Positions 1-12,261 of a stretch of DNA of 64,000 nucleotides are shown piece after piece. The position numbers and the translations under genes are program-made. A model generated the notes under the pieces. That model saw nothing but the letters and a program-made list of their open reading frames with translations, ran no database searches and was not told the origin of the DNA. How positions within the stretch are numbered: the first letter of the stretch is position 1; each line of letters opens with the position of its first letter. This DNA is from Stereum hirsutum FP-91666 SS1 (taxonomy: Eukaryota > Basidiomycota > Agaricomycetes > Russulales > Stereaceae): positions 1,281,485 through 1,345,484 of the forward strand of contig NW_006763136.1 of assembly GCF_000264905.1 (NCBI RefSeq), in the 5' to 3' direction.

Positions 1-300
1 TTCATACCAACAGTAACACCACCAAGCCATTGCATATCTTTCAGGTGGCACTGTACTTCAAAATTCAAGTCCCCGCCACACAAGTCCGTGCTGACCCAGC
101 AACTGCCCTCAAACCGATGGTCGAGGGAGTGAAAGCAGGTGACTTACGAAAGGCATACCCGACCAGCGTCAATACCGCCCAAGCGGGCCATGTAAGTTCG
201 ATAAATTTCGTCTTTCTGGTCCCATAAGTAGTAGCCATCGAAGAACTCGGTGAAGTTCTGCCTCCGTTGCATGTTATTTCTGAATCACAATACACACTCG
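1..300 (-). other. left-edge segment, possibly coding, unresolved
   Basis: A short open stretch on the minus strand (about 280 down to 160) reads as a plausible peptide containing FTEFFDGYYLWDQKDEIYR, followed by possible donors and an acceptor-like ...TACAG near 60. The plus strand of the same stretch is also open, so the strand is uncertain. It lies directly past the GH28 stop and is cut by the window edge. I do not recognise a family. It could be the 5' end of a neighbouring gene or non-coding sequence. Confidence 0.18.
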
Positions 301-343
301 AAGCTGTTTACAACCGAAGCGATCTCATACGAGACGAACACGA

Positions 344-2790
344 TCAAGAGCTGCTCGAATTGCCGCATGCTGCTGCGAACGAAAGGTAAATATAGATCGC
401 AGTCAATCGAGAGCACTGCTATGGTTTGGACAGGATCTGACAGGGTACGTACCGCTAGGTAGCCCTTCTTCGTTAATAACGTTGCTACAGGTGAATGCGG
501 GAGTAGCGTCGCTCGGAACGGTCACGTTGAAATTCTCGAAGAACATGTTGGGACATGGCGCGGCGGAGCTGCATGTCAGCTCAACCACTAAGGTAAGAGA
601 AAGACGTTAGTAAGCAACTGCTACTTTAACAGGGAAACACAGGGACTAGGTTATTGATGTGATAAAGCAGAACATACAGGTTGCGCCTGTCGATGTACCC
701 GTCCAATTCGACCAAGTGATGTTGGAGAACTCCAAGGTTGACGGCGCATCACCACTATAATCCCGAGGACAGAACCATCATGGAAGTGAGAACGAATGGT
801 CAGATTTTACCGAGATTTCGTACGCACGCATGTCCGGAGTTATTTTGACTGATGAGGGTAGGGACGTCCACTTGGTCCAGGAAGAAGTTACTCAGAGTAA
901 CGTTCTGGACTAACCCTGTTCATAAGGAGAAATAAGTGTTGGCGGGCTCTGGGTAGCATTGGACTTGATGTACATACCTCCACCACCACCGCCATTAACC
1001 GGAGGGACACCGTTAACGGTGCCGGTCCAAGATTTGAAGTAAGCCTGTACGAAAAGAATCCAGGGAGTATTAGCCGTGGATCAGCGATAACCAGAGACTG
1101 GGATTCAGTATGAACGTACACCACTCTGCATGTTCGGTTGAATCGTGGAGTTTATGCGCAGAGTCTTGACGTCGTTCATCGTAACGTTGATGACCAGGTC
1201 ATTCTAGCATGCCACGGACTATCAGCATCTTCAGCGAGAGAAAGAGGACAGCATGCGCGCTTACAAGGCCGACGTATTGACCGAGACTTCCGAAGGCTGG
1301 AGAAGAGGACCAGTGCCACTTAGCTTTTCTGACGCGTACTTGAAGAGGAAACAATGTCATGAACTGGAAATACCTATGCCTAAACGGAATCCAAATATAA
1401 GCCGCACGTCGAGATGGAAATGCTGTGGACTGGCTTACCGTTTCCACCGTGGCAAGTAATGTTTTGTGCTATGAGATTTGTCGAGTTCTGATTCACAAGT
1501 ACCGAGTCAGTATAGGCACAGCAGCGGATTTGAAGCAGTGACGACGGACCCCTTTGATTGCGAGACAGTCGTCGCCGCAGGTAATCTAACGGCGTCCAAT
1601 CATCAATACAGTTCTGGGTGGACGGTAGTAAGATGCGCACATCCCAGTTGACCATCGTAACACGGTCGGAGCGGTATGTATCAATGCCTGTAGCCGCGCA
1701 TCAGGGAACAATGAACATCATTGAAAAGCCCACCCGGATAGCACTCACCATCCGTGTTAGGAACGATACTATGATCGTCATACCATGTCCACAACATCAG
1801 TAAAACAATGATTCTTTCCATGAGTAAAATGCCGAGAAAATAAACGTACTTCGTTCCAAACCCAGCAGGATCGCTATTTGTAGCATTGCACAGCATCCCA
1901 TCGTACACCACATCCACTGAGTCTGCGACAGCATTACACCAGAACGGTTGCGCCTGTATCTGGAAATTCGAGATGCGGCCGTGGGTGACATTTGAGAGCG
2001 TGAGGGCTACGGGGCGTCCGTCTCCGTCGTCACGGGTTCGATTGGCGAAGAAGGACCACCAAGGCTGTCCAATGGCATGTCAGAGGACCTGTTTAGGTAG
2101 TCTATGCGCCTACGAGATACAACGTACTTGACCATTACCGTTTATACCTCCCGTGTTATGCGCGTCGACGGTGAAGTTCTCTCCCGTAATAACGAACCAG
2201 GATGCTTGACTCTGAAAGAGCAGTACCCATCAGCTAATCTATACGACAATAAATTCATGAAAGCGGCGACGAACCTGGATGAATATGACGCGGTAGGTAT
2301 TGTTCGCGTTAAGCCAAAAGTCGATGTCTGGAGGGAACTAATGATGGCGCACGTCCGGTCAGCTCCCTTGCAACAGCTAAGCTGATGGAGAGTCAAACAT
2401 ACCGTCAAGAAGCCATGCAGATCGACTCTGCTATTCTGAAGGTCCCAGGTCATTTTGCTACGATATGTTCCAGAGCACGGTCAGATAAACGCAACATCTC
2501 TCCCTGAACGCACTTACTTCGTGATATTATACGCTCCCGGTGTAAAAGTCGTCAACCCATCATGCCCACATTCCTCGATTGCAGCCAATACCTTATTGGA
2601 GTCCGCGTTCATAAATCATTATATTATGTATTATGCTCGGAGACAATGGACTCACCTGAGGCGTATCGTCGATCCCCTCCCCAAGTGGGCTGACCGTACA
2701 ATTCTTCGCAAACGTCGTCGCGTCTACCCCACGCGCCACCGTCGCAACCACCAATCCCGTCAAACACACAATCCGTCCTGCCAAGCGCAT
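344..2790 (-). CDS. secreted glycoside hydrolase family 28 (exo-polygalacturonase-like), many introns
   Basis: GH28 enzymes hydrolyse galacturonan-type pectin outside the cell. The start at 2790 (ATG of MRLAGRIVCLTGLVVATVA) gives a signal peptide; an in-frame ATG 21 nt upstream would spoil it. Spliced exons give the family marks in order: CTVSPLGEGIDDTPQ near the N-terminus, PNTDG before an intron near 1760, CGDDCLAIKG near 1595, an ITCHGGNG segment near 1460 (the SHG-type His), AYFKSWTG and a glycine run near 1030, NVTLSNFFLDQVDVP near 890, and a Cys-rich tail APCPNMFFENFNVTVP near 550. A last intron joins the tail to CGNSSSS and a TGA at 344-346, a typical GH28 end. The usual R of the RIK/RFK motif appears as Y. 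About ten short introns, so exon edges are approximate. The family is sure; exo-polygalacturonase versus another pectinase is not. Confidence 0.85.
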
Positions 2791-3773
2791 GGTGGTCCAG
2801 ACGAGGTGCAAAAAAGAGGATATAACGCGAGTCGCGATCGTCAGGATTCAGGAATGCTCATGCGTCGACTCTCGAAGGATATATAGCGCGAGGCGCCGTC
2901 AGTGAGCGTATATCATCGTCATGAGGGATCAACTTAGCAAAACGAAGCAGCTGAGCGGGACGGTGTGCTTCTGAGTCTGTTCACGAGGACGGTAGGGTCT
3001 AGGAGGCGCACAGGGTCAAAAGTCCAGGGTTAGTTTGCGATATTCACAGACAGGCATGCATGATGTTCCACCTTGGAATGAAGATGCTGGTGGAACGCAG
3101 ATTTTGGGCCTCAGTGGGAGCTCACACCGATTCTTCTTCCAGTCAACCTTGAGTCAAATCGACACAGAAGAGGTTCTCCCAGTGAGCTCGCAGCAAAGAA
3201 ATCGAGAAGCAAAAAGGAACACATACGTACCTCTACGCCCCGCAGGACCCGAGCGGACCGCGAACTTCGAAGAAGTCCAAAGCCTGAAGCGACGTCCAAG
3301 CGCATGACCAGCAAAGCGGGGTGAAAGTACGACACTGCGAGCAAAATTAGAATTATCACATCGAGATTTTCGAGTTTAGTCGGTATGGCTGTCAGAGAAA
3401 AATCACGACGCTGATCAGACGGTGACAGCCTATCGGGTAAAGTTGAGGGGTGGCATTCATGATCCAACAGACACGGCTGCCCCGAGGGCGCTCATCGTTA
3501 TCCAGCCCATATCGGATTGTACAGCTACAAGCATAAGCACAGACAAGAACATATGAGATAGAAATAGAACTGTGTAGAAGGGGGAGAAAAACACGACGGA
3601 GACGATAAAAGGGGGAAAAAGTCAAGAAATATGACCAGTTGAAAACTAGAACTGAGAGAAACTCGAGGAAAAGCGGAAACAGAACAGATAATGCGACAGA
3701 CAGTTCTCAAAACATAAAGAAACGGGAAGATCCTGAGGAGAGGAATTCAAGTTCGTGCCTTACATATCATAAC
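2791..3773. promoter_or_regulatory. intergenic: GH28 upstream region and Sds3 3' flank
   Basis: About 1 kb between two minus-strand genes. It must hold the GH28 promoter and the 3' end of the Sds3-like transcript. An AG-rich stretch at about 3530-3740 lies next to the Sds3 stop. No convincing gene or specific binding site was seen. Confidence 0.4.
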
Positions 3774-6700
3774 TCACGCGTCCCCAACCTTCACTCCTGC
3801 AGCCGAAACTGGCGCAGGTACAGGCGTAGGCGTCCCCGATTTAATCAAACCATTAGCACCATTACTTCCTGCCGAGCCCGGGACATCGGTCTGGATGGAA
3901 CCCGCTCTGGGTACCATCATCGACAACGGTGTTGGCGCAGGCAAAAATGGTGCCTGTCCGGGTTCAGATCCCGATTGCACGCCACCAGGCGAAACTCCTG
4001 GTGCTGAACCCTGCGGACGCGTCGAAGGGGTAGGAGCAGAAAGGGGTGATCCGACGTGTGCGTTTTGCACGTTAACGTTCAACGGTGGTAATGTGACCGG
4101 TGCGGGCGCCACACCAGGACCAGTCATCACTGTGGCAGTCGTTGACGGTGGGGGAAGTATTGTGGGGGACATGCTGGATGAGGTGCTGGAGACGGCAGGT
4201 CCAGATGTGGCGGTGGCGTTCGGCATTCCGTCCAAGATCATCATCTTGGTTGGCGGAGGTGAAGGACCGTGTATCTTGGGCAAGGCGGGTGATATCGTAC
4301 TGACCGCCATTTTCGACGTAGGACTGATGGATGAGCTCGATCCAAGACCTTTGTTGACCATGTGGGGAGGTGGAGGTGGACCGAACGGTGTGAGCGGTGT
4401 GGTAGCACCAGCAGTCCTAGGACGTTCAGTCGAGCTCGTCGAAGGGCTCGGAGGTGGAGGAAGTCGAGTATTCCGAGATGAAGCTGGGGAAGGTTGTCTC
4501 GAAACGGGGGCCGGAGCGGGCATGGGCGTCGCGTTTGAACCAGGCCCTCCAAGGCTGGACCTTCGCGGAGGTTCCGGCGGTGAAGTACTATAAGACTGCA
4601 CCTCGCTCACGATGACAGGACCGCCGTTACCGTTGAAAGAGCTCCTCCTTGACTGAGTAGCCGATCGATTCTGCGCCTGTTGGTCAACTTGATGCTGGTG
4701 AGCTTGAGCCGGAGTCATCACGAAAGGCGTCATGAGCCTCTCATGTGGCCCAAGAATGTTACTGCCTCCAGGTCCAGAGGGGGGGGCTGCGGCAGACTCT
4801 TTCGCGAGTCTCTTGCCATCCTCGGGACGCCAGAGCTGTTGTCGAGTGTTTGGATTAATATTGATAATTTCGGTGGTAGAGGACCCGGAGTGAGGTCGGG
4901 GTTGCTCGGGAGCTTCGTGTACGGAATGAGGAGGATGTGGGATGCGAGGACTGAGTTGTGCCGACTGAGGCTGCGAAGAGTGTTGAGACTGGGATAGTGA
5001 CTGAGCTTGTGCTTGAGCTTGAGAAAGAGGAGACATCGGTCTTGAAGCCGGACCCCCGACCCCAAGCCCATTGGGTGTTGAAGACTGCTGATGATGTCGA
5101 TGAACGATGTGGTGGTGATGGTGATGATGGTGGTGGTGGTGTCCCGCTGCAGCACCCGCTGCCGCTGCGGCCGGCGATCCCTGGGACCCAGGACCCATCC
5201 TGAACTGCATATCCATCACCCTCTCCCGCTCAAGCCTCTCCCGCTCTATCCTATCTATCCTGTCCCGTTCTCTTTCCCTCTCGCGTTCACGCTGCTCATG
5301 CCTCTCCCTCTCCCTCTCTCGCTCTAATCTATAAAACTCATCATCTCGTCTCCTGCTCTCCATCTCCCTCTCCCTCTCCCTCGCCACAGCGGACGCCCCT
5401 GCACCCCACCCATTCATCTTCGGCCCTCCTCCACCTGGCCCTCCACCCATAACATGCACCGGCGATATCGACCTACTCCCCATCATCCCCGGTCCCCCAG
5501 GCCCCACCACATACCCATGTCCATGTCCATTCGTCGACGGACCCCCTCCCAAAGGCGGCAGTCCTCCCATCGGAGGCGGAGGCCCCCCTCCCGGCCCATC
5601 GAGCATATGCGATCCAGGTCCCATAGGAGGCGGAGGCGGACCTCCAGGCTGTCCTCTCCTTCCATTCAAAGACGACGACGACGACGGACCGCCGCCGCCG
5701 CCCGACGCGCCAACTCCAAGCCCCATCCCCATACTCAACGCCTCCCTGTCTCTGTCCCTGTCCCTGTCCCGCTCCCTAGGCCCTATAGACCTCGTCGGAC
5801 CACCGCCAAAGCCGTCCATCATAGGTCCAGGACCGGATGGTGGCCCGCCGACGTAGCCTATTGGCATCACTTCATGTGGGTTGGCGGGTATAGGTCCGTA
5901 TAGGCCTGCTGAGAGACTTCCGCCACCACTGGGTGGGCCGGGGTTCATGGGCAGTGGTCTGTGCAGCTCGTAGGCTCGTTGGTTGGCGTAGTATATTGTT
6001 TGTAGGTCGTGGGTGATGAGGTCTGGAGGGAGGGAGGAAAGAGACGGGAAGACGAGTGGTGGGGGAGGGATGCGGGAGTGGGGATGGAGGCCGTCGGGGG
6101 TGAGGTGGTGTGCATGGGTCGAGTTGGATTGGGCTTGGACGATCTCGTAGAAAGAGGGGGCGATAGGAACCTGTAGCGGACGTTCTGGCATGCGGTGCAC
6201 TGTAGTCGTGGGCATTTGGTCAGTATTGCTATAGAAGGAACAACGAAGTGAAGTGAGAACATACTGGATGGTGGAGTCTCTGCTGCTCTTCGTTCTCTCT
6301 CTAACTTTCTCCTCTTCCTGTTCGTTTCTGCAATCATCTCCGTTTGCAGCTCGCCCTTCGCATTCTAGAGGGGAATAAGTATGACAACACTTGAAGTATA
6401 GAGAATACGAGACTCACATGCCACCAACTCCAAACCGCATCCTCATTCGCCCTCCGCCTCTTAAGCGTGTTTTTGATCTCCAACTCCTTCCTTCTCGCCG
6501 CGAGCTCGAGCCTCGTATTCCGCCTTTTCACCAGCTCGTCTCGAAGATGCTGCAGTTCCGGGTGATTGTCTATCCACAAGCCCACACCAAAACAAAAAGT
6601 GAACCCAATCAGCGTCTCAAATAAACGTATCATGGGGATGGAATCCGGCTTACCAGCCTCGACCATCGCCTCCTCCCAAGCCAACGCCTCCATCTTCTCC

Positions 6701-9700
6701 ACATACACCTTCTCCCTCAACAACGCAAACTTGAGCTCGATCTGCGCCAACACATCCAACGCCTCCGCCCGATGATGCGGCTGCAGCTCCGTATCCCTCT
6801 CCATCTCCGCCTCCGCCTCTGCTTCTGCTTCCTCCTCAACTTCTGCTTCTGCTTCTACAGGCTCCTCGCCCTCCGCCCCCGCCTCATCCACATCCATCTC
6901 GTCCTCCCCTTCTTTCTCCCTTTCCTCCTCTGCGTCTTCGTACCCCGTTCCGAGACCCATACGACGCGTGGTCGTCGTCTTGGCGGCGGCTGCAGAACGA
7001 GCGCCGCGACCCCGCCCACCACGTCCTCGTCCCCCTCTTCCCTTCCCCCGCTTCGTCTTCGCCCTCCCTCTCGCTCCCGTCTCCTCAACTTCCGCCTCAA
7101 CCTCCGACGGCGCCTCCATCTCCACATCTCCTTCTCCCTCTCCCTCAGCCTCCGGTTCAACCTCAGGCTCATCCGCACCCTCACCTTCCGGGTCAATTTC
7201 CGGAATAACCTCCGAGCCCGCCATAATCGACGACGCAGCCGCCACGGCCGCAATGGGCGCGACCTGCGCCGGTGACGGCGCCGTCGAATCCTGTGGCATT
7301 GGCATTGGCATGACTTTCCCCGGGGTGACCGTCCCCGTGGCGGAAGCGGAAACGGCTGGCTCTTCGATGTCGGGGTCTACGTCTTCTTCCTCGACGTCCG
7401 GGTCCTCTTCTTCGTCCGGATCGACTTCTTCTTCACCTTCGGGGTCGGGCTCTTCGTCTTCTTCGTCTTCGTCCTCTGGCTCCTCGTCGTCTTTCTCGTC
7501 GTCGTTCCCATCGTCTTTCCCATCTCCATCCCCGTCCCCATCTTCATCGCCGTTCCCGTCTCCATCGTCTCCGTCCCCGTCGTCACCATCGCCCTCATCA
7601 ACCTCCCCCTCTTCCATGCCCTCCGCGTCTTTCTCTCCACCTGCACCAGGAGCACCAGGAGCAGTCCGTCCCCCACCAGCCGCAATACCCAACAACATCT
7701 CCGCATCTCGCGTGCTCGACGCGGTCACAGTTACCGCGGCAGAGACGGCAGGCGCTGCAGTTACCCGGGTACTCGACTCGGTCACAGTCACGGCGGCGGA
7801 GACGGCAGGCGCTGCGACATTGAGATTGGGTATGGGAGCCGGAACGGGAGGGGAAACGACGAGTGGGGCGGCGTCGATGAGGAGATCGAGGGCTGAGGGG
7901 GATATTTCTTTGTTCTGATTCTGGGTTGATGCTGCGAGAGAGGCGAGGTTGGGAGGGGTATCGTGGTTCGGGTTCGGGTTCGGGTTGGGGTGGGTAGTGG
8001 GGATCGAGTTGGAGATGGTAGCGAGGGTCGGATTTGCGTTGGGTGCGGTAGGATTAGTTGTTGGCTCGCTGGTAGAAAAGGTCATGGGAATGGAAGTGGA
8101 AGGTTCTCCAGACAGATTTCCACCACCAGAACCAGAGGAGGAGATTGGTAGGACTTCAGGATGCGGACGCGGTGAGGGCGCGTTATGGTTCGATGTCGGT
8201 TTGGACGTCGATGGCGTGAGTGTGAGTGGCGAGGGTGGCACGGGCGAATCTCTCTCCGCCATGGCCACATCTACATCCGCGATCTCGTCCGCTTTAGGTT
8301 CCACGTCGTCGCCCATTTCGACGTCCCCGTCTCCGTCCTTGTCCTTGTCTTTGTCTTTATGCGCTTTGGGGTCTGGTGGAGAGGCGGAGCGGGAGGATGA
8401 GGAGGAGGCGATTGAGGAGGGTAGACGAGTCGCCTTGAGACCGCGACGCGATGGAGCCTTCCCTCGACGACGGGGGATGGGGGACGGGGGGTCTGAGCTG
8501 GGGTTGTATGGAGGGTCTGCTTTGGCGGTCGTTGAGGAGGATGAGCCAGAAGAGAGCTGGAACGGGGAGAGTGAGCGTTCCAGCGAATGAGCAGATTCTG
8601 AGAAGAGGAAACATAAAGTCTGGTCAGATACGTAGCAAAATAGAGACTGAGAGGCATGAGTGGCAAAATCGAAGTGTGGCGTACGGTGATGAGCCCCGTC
8701 TTCGTCCTCTTCCTCCTCCATAGGCTTCGGCTTCCCTCTTTCTCTTTCTACCTCCTCCTCCTCCTCTTCCTCCTCCTCCTCTTCGTCATGTTCGTCAAAA
8801 GTGGACTTCGCCCTCTGAACATGGCCATAACTATTCGTCCTAGTCCCAGCCGCGATCCTGGACGAACTCGGCTTATTTAAAGAAGCCGAGGAAGACGACC
8901 TCCTATGCGTCGGAGGCTCACTATTCTTCGGATCGAAAGGATTCGGAATATTATTCCCGTCCTTCGTCTTCATATTCTTATACGCCCAATCCCAAGGCGG
9001 CTCGGGTATGAGCGACCTCCGCTTTTTAGCCTTTCGTTTCGTCGCGTCCCTGTCCCTGTCCCTATCTCTGTCCACCGGAATCGTGTCGTTCGACGAACTG
9101 ACGACGGAGGCCGACGTCGCGGTGCTGCCGCCGGCTTTATGGATGTGCTCTGGCGCAGACATGGGCATAGCTGTGGATGATGATGATGGATTTGGATTCG
9201 GGGGAGACTTGATTCGAGAAGACGGCGCGACGTCTTCTTCGTCCGTGAGGTCGGAGAGCTCAGAGCCAGAGTAGCCCGCGGCTTGTTTCCCCGCGGGCGT
9301 GGACGGGTCGTCGTCGGTGGGGGGCGACGACGGATGGCGAGAATGATTATGCTTCGAGTTGGGGTCGGTTATGCTGGAGTTGACGTTGGTGTTGATGTTG
9401 ATGTTGGATGGTGGGGAGGATGATGACTTTGAGAGCTCTGAGCCGGAATAGGCTACGTGCGGGGGGTCAATGCGTGTTGTTTGTCGTTCAGTAAGTACCA
9501 GAGACAGAACGGCGAAGGACATACCTTTCGAGTTCGTCTCGACGGGTTTATGGTTCGCGTTGACGTCGGACGGGGCAGCCCCGGGTAGAGCGGCGTGGAT
9601 CGAAAGCTGGGATTCGTTATTTGCATTCGTCGTTGATTTCGAAGGCGGGGGCGACGGCGACGGCGTGCTGAGCGGGTCTGAAGACGCCAGTGACGCCGGC

Positions 9701-9840
9701 ATCGTGCTAGACGACGTGGGCTCGCACTCCGGCGATGGGGACGACGATGACGATGGCGGAGGGCGGAGGAAAGGACAGGATAGGAAGGAAGCTTCAAGGC
9801 GGTTGCAGGACGCGGTCGAGCGAGAGCCGGGAACAGACAA
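3774..9840 (-). CDS. Sds3-like transcriptional repressor subunit (Rpd3/Sin3 histone deacetylase complex), very large
   Basis: Sds3/Dep1-family proteins are structural subunits of the Rpd3-Sin3 deacetylase complex in the nucleus. The diagnostic coiled-coil Sds3 domain lies at about 6270-6780: DVLAQIELKFALLREKVYVE, then (across an intron) NHPELQHLRDELVKRRN, LKRRRANEDAVWSWWH, and (across another intron) NAKGELQTEMIAETNRKRRK. Five introns restore one frame: 9453-9534, about 8600-8687, about 6575-6655, about 6368-6425 and about 6200-6254. The N-terminal half is Ser/Pro-rich with YSGSELSDLTDEED, a long Asp/Glu tract and an RGRGG-rich basic patch. The C-terminal half (about 800 residues) is Gly/Pro-rich with an Arg-Glu repeat and an 11-His run. 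Roughly 1,900 residues in all, far longer than yeast Sds3. The start may instead be the ATG at 9702. The stop at 3774 sits on a GTGAGT-like donor, so a further small exon is possible. Confidence 0.82.
7711..7815 (-). repeat. imperfect direct duplication inside the Sds3-like gene
   Basis: Two copies of about 46-50 bases (7711-7760 and 7770-7815) encode the same peptide twice, APAVSAAVTVTxSSTR, in the low-complexity linker just upstream of the long acidic tract. The copies differ at several bases, mostly synonymous, so this is an older in-frame duplication rather than an assembly error. Confidence 0.75.
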
Positions 9841-9932
9841 TACTCACTCGCCACTCGCCCAATCCGTGTGGGAAGATCACCACGTGGGCGTAATACGTAC
9901 GATTGGCGCCCCCCTTTCACTTTCAGCCTTTG
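9841..9932. promoter_or_regulatory. short shared upstream region of the divergent Sds3-like and Nudix genes
   Basis: The two start codons face apart, with 92-230 bp between them depending on which ATG each gene uses. Both promoters must therefore sit in this interval or overlap the 5' ends of the neighbour. A CACGTG E-box lies at about 9880-9885 (within ATCACCACGTGGGCG). Function is inferred from geometry only. Confidence 0.45.
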
Positions 9933-11276
9933 ATGATGGCGGGCAACGGCGAGCTCGAGCTCAGCTTGCTCGAGTTGCTCGACAAGTGCGATAACTATGA
10001 TCCTTATTCACCCACAGAAATCCTCGTCCCATTCCGCATATCGCCAGAGCCTTCGTCGCCGGCACTAGGCCTGATACGCCCACAAGTCCTCGAACAAATC
10101 GAGAAGGACATCTCGTCCGAGTCGTCGCCTTCGTCCTGTCCTTTCCGCATCTCCATCGTCCCCTCCAGCTGTCTTCATTTCACTCCAGAACTCGATTCCC
10201 CGGCGCTTAGGACGGCTGCGGTGGCCTCGTATTTGCGAAAATGGCATGAGAATGGTGTGTTCGACGATGTGATCGGGGGTAGACTCTGGCGCGACGAGTT
10301 GTACGACGTGTATGCGAACCCGTTCGGCCCTCGTCGAATTTCCGACAGACCGCCATCCGCGTATACAATACCTGATGCGCCCACGGAAGATCTTTCTCGG
10401 ACTGAGACCAAAGGAGCTGTGGATGTAGATGTGGGCGATCGGAACTACTTGTTCTCCATGGAGAGAGCGGCCTGTGCGCTCTTCGGGGTCGTCACGTACG
10501 GTGTACATATGGTCGCTTATGAACAAGACGGGTATGGGCTCGGGGCTCCCAGTGTCGACTCTATCAGGATGTGGATCCCGAGACGCTCGGCGACGAAACA
10601 GACGTTAGTCTCCACCTGCTTGACGTGCGTACGGCTTGAGCTCAAAAATCAATCCACGTATCCAGATATCCCTTGCACCTAGACAATTCCGTCGCGGGTG
10701 GAATACCCTCCGGCCTCTCCCCCTCCGAATCCATAATCAAAGAAAGCCACGAGGAAGCCTCGCTCCCCGAAGAGTTCACGAGGACACATATCCGTCCTGC
10801 TGGGTGCATCAGCTATTTCCACGCGACGGCGAAGGGATGGCTACAGCCCGAGGTGCAATATCTCTATGATTTGAGGATACCGGAGAGTGAAAGTGAGGGT
10901 GAGAAGGTGGTGTTGAAACCGTTAGACGGGGAGGTCGAGTCCTTCGAGGCGAGTGTTCATGGCGAGGCTCTATCACTTGTCCTAGTGCTCATATGAATCC
11001 CTTTTATGCGTTTTGCGAGCAGCTCATGCCGCTCGAGAAAGTATTGCGACATATGCGCGCGGGCGAATTCAAGCCTAATTGTGCTATCGGTACGTTTTTC
11101 GCTTCTCCTTTTCCCTTTTCTACCGCCTGGTGACCGGTGAGCTCTCGCTGACTGGAATGGTCACAGTCGTGATCGAGTTCCTCATCCGGCACGGGCTCAT
11201 CACGGCCGAAAACGAGCCTCATCTCATCGAGATCGTCACGAGGCTGCATGGGAGGTTTGGGTTTGAGCGATGGTAG
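9933..11276 (+). CDS. Nudix hydrolase, DUF4743/thiamine-pyrophosphokinase-related (Tnr3-like N-half type)
   Basis: These proteins have an N-terminal DUF4743-type domain and a Nudix fold; known members act on thiamine diphosphate derivatives. Exon 1 carries LRKWHENGVFDDVIGGRLWRDELYDVY and MERAACALFGVVTYGVHMVA. Removing an intron at about 10603-10664 gives LDNSVAGGIPSG and the Nudix box GGIPSGLSPSESIIKESHEE, with K for the usual R of REx2EE. The tail is SYFHATAKGWLQPEVQYLYD, then EKVLRHMRAGEFKPNCA and IEFLIRHGLITAENEP. The frame between GEVESFE and LMPLEKVLRH is best joined by a GC-AG intron, 10949-11022. A last intron lies at about 11090-11166. The start is the second Met at 9933; 9903 is the alternative. 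No kinase domain follows, so it is not a full Tnr3 fusion. Confidence 0.85.
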
Positions 11277-12261
11277 GAGGGTAGGAGGGTAGGAGGTGTT
11301 GGACGATGGTAGGTAGGTAGATGTTGAAAGTCATGTTGTATGATGGATGATGTGTGGAGGTTCGAAGTACAGGCTATACAGACTATCGGGAATTGTAGCA
11401 ATACATACTATGCGGCTGAGGCGGTAAAGAGAATTTGGACGAGTCGGTGTTTAGGACACTCTATGTGTAGAGTGAGATGGCGGACGAGATCCACAGAATT
11501 ACTCTCCTCTGTCTGTTCTGATTAATATTGAAACTTGAAAACCCGATCGCCCGCCACACGGACTACTCAGTACTCACGCCCCTGTGGCCCAATTCTAAAT
11601 TCACTACATCTCATCTCCCTGTTCCGTTTGTTCAAATCCAAAAGAGGACCTTAAATTTCTTCGAATTCTTCGGTCCACTCGTTCATCTTTTTCTCGAATC
11701 TATCATCTATGGACGTTGTTCGTTCCTGCGGCAGTCAAGTCCTTCCATATACTTACGCTTCTACATAAGCTGCCAATCAAGAGCAATCAAGACATCCTTT
11801 CTGTCAGTGTCCCGTCACTGTCATCATTGAAATTTGAATCTGATCGACGCGAACTTTCAAGTTATCGGCTCTTATTAATAAGAACACCCTAGAAGTTGAA
11901 CACACCGCAAGTAAGTAGAAGAATTCATCTATGGCGGTTCTGTTTGCAAGATGTGATGCGATACCTCAGAGTCAGGCTATCCGTCACGAAGGGAGTCGAA
12001 AATCGCATGCACACGAGGCCTCAAGTTCAGAGCTCGGAAGAAGCGCGTAGCCTTTCCGGACAGCAAATCAGCGAGAGAGGAAAAATGAAGAATAAATACA
12101 CGAATCATCGTCCAGCAGCCCAAGAATATCCACACCCACCTCATGGCCTCACCCCTCACCCCATCCTCCTCCATCTCACCTCCGCCCCCTCACCCACCAC
12201 CCTTCACATCCTCCCTTCCCCCTCCCTCATACCAACCCCTTCCTAAATCCCCAACCCCTCC
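11277..12261. other. convergent intergenic region, no gene seen
   Basis: About 1 kb between the 3' ends of the Nudix gene and the YIPF gene. A short tandem GTAGGAGG repeat lies just after the Nudix stop (about 11276-11300). AT-richer sequence at 11520-11900 has no frame that splices into a recognisable protein. Confidence 0.4.

Noticed and set aside
3895..4593. Plus-strand open frames across the Sds3-like gene (also 6968-7918 and 7949-8590)
   Set aside because: They are low-complexity Gly/Ser or Val/Gly translations antisense to the Pro/Ser- and Asp/Glu-rich coding strand, and no splice structure supports them.
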